Of a DNA stretch of 64,000 nt, positions 60,014-64,000 are shown piece after piece. The translations under genes and the position numbers were made by a program. Every line of letters starts with the position of its first letter. Position 1 is the stretch's first letter. The stretch is from JBFXAN01 sp050184225. GTDB lineage: Bacteria > Chloroflexota > Dehalococcoidia > CAUJGQ01. The stretch covers positions 113,797 to 177,796 of the forward strand of contig JBFXAN010000001.1 of NCBI GenBank assembly GCA_050184225.1, written 5' to 3'. The notes beneath the pieces were generated by a model, which did no database searches, was not told where the DNA came from, and saw only the letters and a program-made list of their open reading frames with translations.

Positions 60014-60597
60014 TCGAACAGGCACGACCGCGCCCGTTTGGAGGGCTGACCCGCACGGGACTGGGGACGGCGCTGTTCCTCTTCTCCGAGGCGCAGTTCT
60101 TCCTGGCGCTGATCCTCGGCTTCTTCTACCTGCGGGCGGAGTCCGACCCGGTGCGGCTCACTGGCGGCGACCAGCTGGACGCCGTGCGGGCGGGTGTCTT
60201 CACCGTCTGCCTGATCCTCAGCAGCGTGACCTTCATGCTCGCCGAGCACGCTCATCACCGGGGAAACCGTCGCGGCCTCCGGCTCTGGCTCGCGCTCACG
60301 GTCATCCTCGGACTCGTCTTTCTCGCCAACCAGGCGTTGGAGTACCGCGGGCTGTGGGGCGACGGGATCACGATCCAGTCCAACCTGTTCGGCACCCAGT
60401 TCTACACGCTCACCGGCGTGCACTTCGCTCATGTCACCGCGGGTGTGGTGATGCTGGCGATCCTGCTGGGCTTCGCCCTGCGCGGCGGCCCGGACGAGCC
60501 GGGCACGGCGGCGGTACAGCCGATCGGCTATTACTGGCACTTCGTCGACGTGGTGTGGGTGATCATCTACACCGTCGTCTACCTGGTGGGGGCGTGA
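60010..60597 (+). CDS. ctaE: Cytochrome c oxidase subunit III
   Basis: 195 aa from ATG 60010, the short five-helix form. LFLFSEAQFFLALILGFFYL carries the conserved Glu/Phe pattern, ALEYRGLW and GTQFYTLTGVHFAHVTAG are family motifs, and YYWHFVDVVWVIIYTVVYLV is the C-terminal helix. It stabilises subunit I and its proton uptake path. Coupled to neighbours by 4-bp overlap before and 2 bp after. Confidence 0.95.
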   Translation: MIEQARPRPFGGLTRTGLGTALFLFSEAQFFLALILGFFYLRAESDPVRLTGGDQLDAVRAGVFTVCLILSSVTFMLAEHAHHRGNRRGLRLWLALTVILGLVFLANQALEYRGLWGDGITIQSNLFGTQFYTLTGVHFAHVTAGVVMLAILLGFALRGGPDEPGTAAVQPIGYYWHFVDVVWVIIYTVVYLVGA

Positions 60598-60599
60598 CG

Positions 60600-61484
60600 A
60601 TGACGCACTTCATAACCACGGCCTGGCACGTCGACCTCGTCTTTCTGATCGGGTTTGTCGCCATTGCCGGCGGCTATGCGGCGGCCATGTGGCAGGCGGC
60701 TGGCACGCAACCGGAGCGCGGAATTCCGCGTCAGGTTTGGTTTGTCACCGGTTTGGCGCTCCTGCTGGTCGCGGTGACATCGCCGCTGGACGCGCTTGCG
60801 GCGGAATATCTGCTCAGCGCGCACATGGTGCAACATCTGCTCCTCAGCCAGATCATCCCGCCGCTGCTCCTGCTGGGCCTGCCCGCCACCTGGGTTGCGC
60901 GGGCGCTGACGCACCCGACCGTCGCCGCCGTCGAACGGCAGCTGCGGCGGCCGCTCGTCGCCTGGAGCGCCGGCATCCTCGTGCTCTGGCTGTGGCACGT
61001 CCCGGCGATGTTCGACCTCGCCGCCGCCAATCACACCGTCGGCCACCTGCATCACCTGACCGTCCTGGCCGCCGGCCTGATCTTCTGGTGGCCGATCGTC
61101 TCGCCGGTGCCGCGGTCGCGGATGGACGCGCTGCCGTCCGCCGCCTATCTGATCGCGGCGTGCCTCGCCAGCACCGTGCTGGGAATGACCCTCACCTTCG
61201 CGCCAGAGCCGGTGTACGCCGCCTACCGCCAACCGATTGACTCGTTCGGCGTTCTTGCAAACCTACGTACGGCGGGCCTGACGCCACGTTCCGACCAGCA
61301 GATCGCCGGCCTGATCATGTGGATGCCGTGCTGCGTGCTGTATTTGATTGGCATCGGCGGCGTGCTGCTGCGCTGGTACATGGAGGGGGAGGCGGCAGGA
61401 CCGGCCCTCACCCCCGGCCCCTCTCCCGCCGGAGCGGGAGAGGGGAGCCTGATCGGCACGAGATTGCCAGTATCGCGACGGTGA
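60600..61484 (+). CDS. ctaG: CtaG-type cytochrome c oxidase assembly protein
   Basis: 294 aa from ATG 60600, 2 bp after subunit III. It is a multi-helix membrane protein of the Bacillus CtaG type (DUF1404/caa3_CtaG), not of the Cox11 type. LLSAHMVQHLLLSQIIPPLL, WHVPAMFDLAAANHTVGHLH and RTAGLTPRSDQQIAGLIMWM are the family segments with conserved His. It is needed for assembly of caa3 oxidase. The last 28 or so residues (PALTPGPSPAGAGEGSLIG and after) come from the repeat element at 61403 and are probably a late addition. Confidence 0.93.
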   Translation: MTHFITTAWHVDLVFLIGFVAIAGGYAAAMWQAAGTQPERGIPRQVWFVTGLALLLVAVTSPLDALAAEYLLSAHMVQHLLLSQIIPPLLLLGLPATWVARALTHPTVAAVERQLRRPLVAWSAGILVLWLWHVPAMFDLAAANHTVGHLHHLTVLAAGLIFWWPIVSPVPRSRMDALPSAAYLIAACLASTVLGMTLTFAPEPVYAAYRQPIDSFGVLANLRTAGLTPRSDQQIAGLIMWMPCCVLYLIGIGGVLLRWYMEGEAAGPALTPGPSPAGAGEGSLIGTRLPVSRR

Positions 61485-61572
61485 GCGTAGTGCCACGTAA
61501 CACATATGCAGCAATGCCTAAGTTAGGCTCCCCTCTCCCGTCGCGACGGGAGAGGGGCCGGGGGTGAGGGCC
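61403..61572. repeat. MITE-like element, B subfamily (copy 2)
   Basis: 47-bp arms (61403-61449 and 61526-61572) are inverted copies differing at about five bases near the inner hairpin. Outer sequence GGCCCTCACCCCCGGCCCC, inner hairpin CTCTCCCG/CGGGAGAG. The left arm codes for the end of CtaG; the right arm ends 3 bp before the next ATG. Related to 12113-12295. Confidence 0.85.
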
Positions 61573-61575
61573 GGC

Positions 61576-61833
61576 ATGGATGACCTCCGCTCAGACTGGA
61601 ACACACCAGCACCGGCGACCACACCGCCGCCGACATACTGGCCGCTGTTCCTCGCCCTGGCCGTCGTGATGATGGCCTACGGCATTATTTTCGCCTGGTG
61701 GTTCGTCGGCGTTGGTGCGGTGATGTTCTTCGCCGCCCTCGCCGGATGGATCGGGGAGTTACGGCATGACCGAAGACGCGAGATCGAGGGAGAACAACGA
61801 GCCGGCGCCGGCGGACGCGGCGCCGGCGGCTGA
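61576..61833 (+). CDS. Small two-helix membrane protein, subunit IV-like
   Basis: 85 aa from ATG 61576. A short N-terminus is followed by two hydrophobic stretches (YWPLFLALAVVMMAYGIIFA and VGVGAVMFFAALAGWI) and a basic tail, as in small subunit IV/CtaF proteins of actinobacterial and Chloroflexi oxidases. The ribosome site GGTGAGGG lies in the end of the repeat element. It overlaps the Rieske gene by 68 bp. Confidence 0.75.
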   Translation: MDDLRSDWNTPAPATTPPPTYWPLFLALAVVMMAYGIIFAWWFVGVGAVMFFAALAGWIGELRHDRRREIEGEQRAGAGGRGAGG

Positions 61834-62329
61834 GGCCGCGGCCGGCCCGACCGATCCCTCGCGACGCCGGCTGATGACCGCCGTCGTCGGCGCCTGCGCC
61901 GGCGCGATCGGCGTGGCGGTCGGGGCGCCGGCGGCGATCATGTTCATCGGACCGATGCTCGAGGACACACCACGCGAGTGGCGCCCGGTCGGTGCGGTCG
62001 ATCAGTTCACGGTCGGAAACACGGTGTCCGTCACCTTTGAAACCGTTGCACCGGTGCCGTGGTCCGGTGTCACCGCCACGGTAGCGGCATGGCTGCGGCG
62101 GGAGAGCGAGACGGAGTTCATCGCCTTCGCGGTCAATTGCACGCATCTGGGCTGCCCCGTGCGCTGGGAGCAGACGGCCTCACTGTTTCTTTGCCCGTGT
62201 CACGGCGGCACCTACTATGCCAGCGGCGACGTCGCCGCCGGGCCGCCCCCCTATGCGCTGAACCGATATCCGGTGCGCGTCACCGATGGTCAGGTGGAAA
62301 TTCAGACAAGCCCGCTGCCCATTCGCTAG
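61766..62329 (+). CDS. qcrA: Rieske 2Fe-2S protein of a bc-type complex
   Basis: 187 aa. A disordered Ala/Pro-rich start is followed by a Tat motif (DPSRRRLMTAVVGACAG, residues 30-46), which normally exports folded Rieske proteins. The cluster ligands are C125-T-H127 (CTHLGCPVRW) and C143/H146 (CPCHGGTY), with C130 and C145 forming the disulphide. It oxidises menaquinol together with the cytochrome b that follows. The start overlaps the previous gene; GGGGAG 7 nt upstream supports it. Confidence 0.95.
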   Translation: MTEDARSRENNEPAPADAAPAAEAAAGPTDPSRRRLMTAVVGACAGAIGVAVGAPAAIMFIGPMLEDTPREWRPVGAVDQFTVGNTVSVTFETVAPVPWSGVTATVAAWLRRESETEFIAFAVNCTHLGCPVRWEQTASLFLCPCHGGTYYASGDVAAGPPPYALNRYPVRVTDGQVEIQTSPLPIR

Positions 62330-62414
62330 TGCGGGATAGCGCGTAGGGCTGGGACCGCCTCAGTCACCCAGGAGGCAGGCGGCCCGGTCACACCGAAGGA
62401 AGGGGAAGACACGA

Positions 62415-63866
62415 ATGAGGCTCCTGGGGAAGATCCTGGGGAACCTCCTGGCGTGGATTGACGACCGAACGGGATTCGTCGGCGTCGCGCGGCGGGTGAT
62501 GCAACATCCGGTGCCACGAGGCGCCACCTGGTGGTATGTCTTCGGCAGCGCCACGCTGCTGGCGTTCGTCATCCAGGTGATTACCGGGATCGTCCTGGCG
62601 GCGATGTATGTGCCGGCGCCGGACGTCGCCTACCGCAGCCTCCAGTTCATCACCAATGAAGCGCTCCTCGGCAGCTTCATCCGCGGCCTGCACTCCTGGT
62701 CGGCCACGGCGATGGTCGTGCTCGTCGGACTGCACATGATCCAGGTCTTTCTCTTCGCCGCCTATAAGTATCCGCGCGAGACGAACTGGATGACCGGCGT
62801 CATCCTGCTCGGCCTGACCCTGGCGATGGCCTTCACCGGCCAGATTCTGCGATGGGACGACAACGGCGTCTGGTCCACGGTTGTCATCATCAAAATGGTG
62901 GGACGTATCCCGCTGCTCGGCGAGCAGATCGCCCGCTTCATCCAGAACGGCGATGTCGTCAGCGCCTCGACGCTGAGCCACTTCTTCACCTATCACGTCT
63001 TCATCATCCCGGCGCTGATCTTCCTCACGGTCGGCATCCACCTCTATCTTGTCATCCACAATGGCATCTCCGAGCCACCGCAGGCGGGGCGGCCGATCGA
63101 CCCCAAAACCTACCGCGCCTGGTATCACGACATGCTGCGGCGTGAAGGCGTGCCGTTCTTCCCAGATGCAATGTGGCGTGACACGGTCTTTGCGGTCGGG
63201 GTCGTCGCCGTGCTGTTCGCGCTGGCCGCGATCGTCGGACCGCCAGATCTCACCGGGCCGCCGTCGCCGGCGATCATTGACACGGTGCCCAGGCCGGACT
63301 GGTACTTCATCTGGCTGTTCGCCGCACTGGCGCTGCTGCCGCCGGGGCTGGAATTCTGGATCCTGATCGGCGGCTCGCTCCTAATCTTTACCGGCCTCTT
63401 TCTGCTGCCGCTCATGTCGAACAAGGGCGAGCGCAGCGTGAAGACACGGCCGTGGGCGGCGGGTGCCGTCGTCCTCGTCGTGACGATGATTGCCGCGACC
63501 ACGGTCAAGGGCTTCATTGCCCCCTGGTCGCCCCGCTTCAGCACTGAGCCGCTGACACCCGTCCAGGTCAACGCCCAGACCCAGCAGGTCACGCTGGGCA
63601 GCCAGCTCTTTTATGACAAGGGTTGCCAGTACTGCCACGGCATCGCACCCGGCGTCGGCGGGCTGCGTGGACCAAACCTCACCCACATCGGCGACCGCCT
63701 CTCAGGGAATGAGATAACCTGGCGCATCGCCAACGGCGGCGTCAACATGCCCTCCTTCGCCGGAACGCTAACCCCGGAGGAGATGGACGCGCTGGTCGCG
63801 TTCCTCTCCTCCCGAAAGAAGGGCGGCGTGGAACCCGCGACAGACACGACGCAATCGGACCGCTAA
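62415..63866 (+). CDS. qcrB: Cytochrome b (full length) fused to C-terminal cytochrome c
   Basis: 483 aa. The N-terminal b6-like half has haem His in FIRGLHSWSATAMVVLVGLH and in SHFFTYHVFIIPALIFLTVG with HLYLVIHNG. The C-terminal half continues with PRPDWYFIWLFAALALLPPG (PDWY quinol motif, a PEWY variant) and further helices. A monohaem cytochrome c domain ends the protein, CQYCH at residues 404-408 and axial Met probably in NMPSFAG. No separate cytochrome c1 gene is near. With the Rieske protein and the caa3 oxidase this forms one respiratory chain. Confidence 0.95.
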   Translation: MRLLGKILGNLLAWIDDRTGFVGVARRVMQHPVPRGATWWYVFGSATLLAFVIQVITGIVLAAMYVPAPDVAYRSLQFITNEALLGSFIRGLHSWSATAMVVLVGLHMIQVFLFAAYKYPRETNWMTGVILLGLTLAMAFTGQILRWDDNGVWSTVVIIKMVGRIPLLGEQIARFIQNGDVVSASTLSHFFTYHVFIIPALIFLTVGIHLYLVIHNGISEPPQAGRPIDPKTYRAWYHDMLRREGVPFFPDAMWRDTVFAVGVVAVLFALAAIVGPPDLTGPPSPAIIDTVPRPDWYFIWLFAALALLPPGLEFWILIGGSLLIFTGLFLLPLMSNKGERSVKTRPWAAGAVVLVVTMIAATTVKGFIAPWSPRFSTEPLTPVQVNAQTQQVTLGSQLFYDKGCQYCHGIAPGVGGLRGPNLTHIGDRLSGNEITWRIANGGVNMPSFAGTLTPEEMDALVAFLSSRKKGGVEPATDTTQSDR

Positions 63867-63889
63867 CATCAACCGTGCCTGGGAGCAGC

Positions 63890-63966
63890 GTCCCTGGGAG
63901 CGCGGCCAACCATGCCGCAATCTCAAAAGGACAAACACCCGCCAGGATGGCCGCGCACCCAGGGAC
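63890..63966. repeat. Long inverted repeat after qcrB
   Basis: GTCCCTGGGAGCGCGGCCA at 63890-63908 pairs with TGGCCGCGCACCCAGGGAC at 63948-63966 with one mismatch in 19, around a 39-nt loop. It may be a terminator for the respiratory cluster or another small mobile repeat. The last 34 bases of the window are otherwise featureless. Confidence 0.6.
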
Positions 63967-64000
63967 GGCCCGTTCAATCCCCAACCACCGAAAGGCACGA

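Noticed and set aside
12113..61572. CRISPR-like interpretation of the repeated CCCCTCTCCC blocks
   Set aside because: The repeats are dispersed, paired in inverted orientation and not regularly spaced; no cas genes are present.

Overview
The window is GC-rich bacterial DNA with tightly packed genes. Ribonuclease J, a caa3-type oxidase next to a Rieske/cytochrome b pair, a long (492 aa) ketol-acid reductoisomerase, many CaiB/BaiF CoA-transferases and several dipeptide-type ABC transporters suggest Chloroflexota, probably Thermomicrobia (Sphaerobacter-like). This placement is from gene content only. I found no rRNA, tRNA, CRISPR, integrase or transposase gene. No gene-free stretch exceeds about 300 bp.

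Bases 1-31200 look like a catabolic region. It has three solute-binding proteins for dipeptide/nickel-type ABC transporters (two with both permeases, none with ATPases) and enzymes of acyl-CoA breakdown. These are an acyl-CoA dehydrogenase, three crotonases, an SDR, a class I-type CoA-transferase, three single family III CoA-transferases and one double-domain one, a nitronate monooxygenase, a luciferase-like flavoenzyme and a DUF35/thiolase-fold pair. The thiolase-fold protein has Ser where the thiolase nucleophile Cys should be, which suggests an Ltp2-type retro-aldolase. An Lrp/AsnC and a LysR regulator sit in the region. The substrate cannot be named; a branched or ring-derived carboxylic acid processed as its CoA thioester is a reasonable guess.

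Bases 31300-49000 are mostly housekeeping: FtsK, RNase J, family 4 uracil-DNA glycosylase, Maf, an RNA uracil methyltransferase, a DEAD-box helicase, RidA and IlvC. Among them are a DinB-like protein, a DJ-1/PfpI protein, a large LuxR-type ATPase regulator and a methyltransferase. Bases 49000-57200 hold toxin-antitoxin genes, a giant FtsX-like permease, an SGNH hydrolase and an ABC-2 exporter. Bases 57400-63900 are one respiratory cluster (oxidase subunits II, I, III, CtaG, a small IV-like subunit, Rieske protein, cytochrome b fused to cytochrome c).

Two signals stand out. First, two toxin-antitoxin pairs sit at the 3' end of a convergent gene and are bordered on the far side by a second copy of that gene's 3' end. 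In the cleaner case (4142-4255 against 4877-4990) the copy keeps all 37 amino acids while differing only at synonymous positions, as if a small cassette had replaced the gene end and displaced the old one. Second, four elements of about 170-185 bp with inverted ends of about 40 bp (12113, 34555, 44909, 61403) lie between genes. In three cases their G-rich end supplies the ribosome binding site of the next gene, and in two places element sequence supplies a protein C-terminus.
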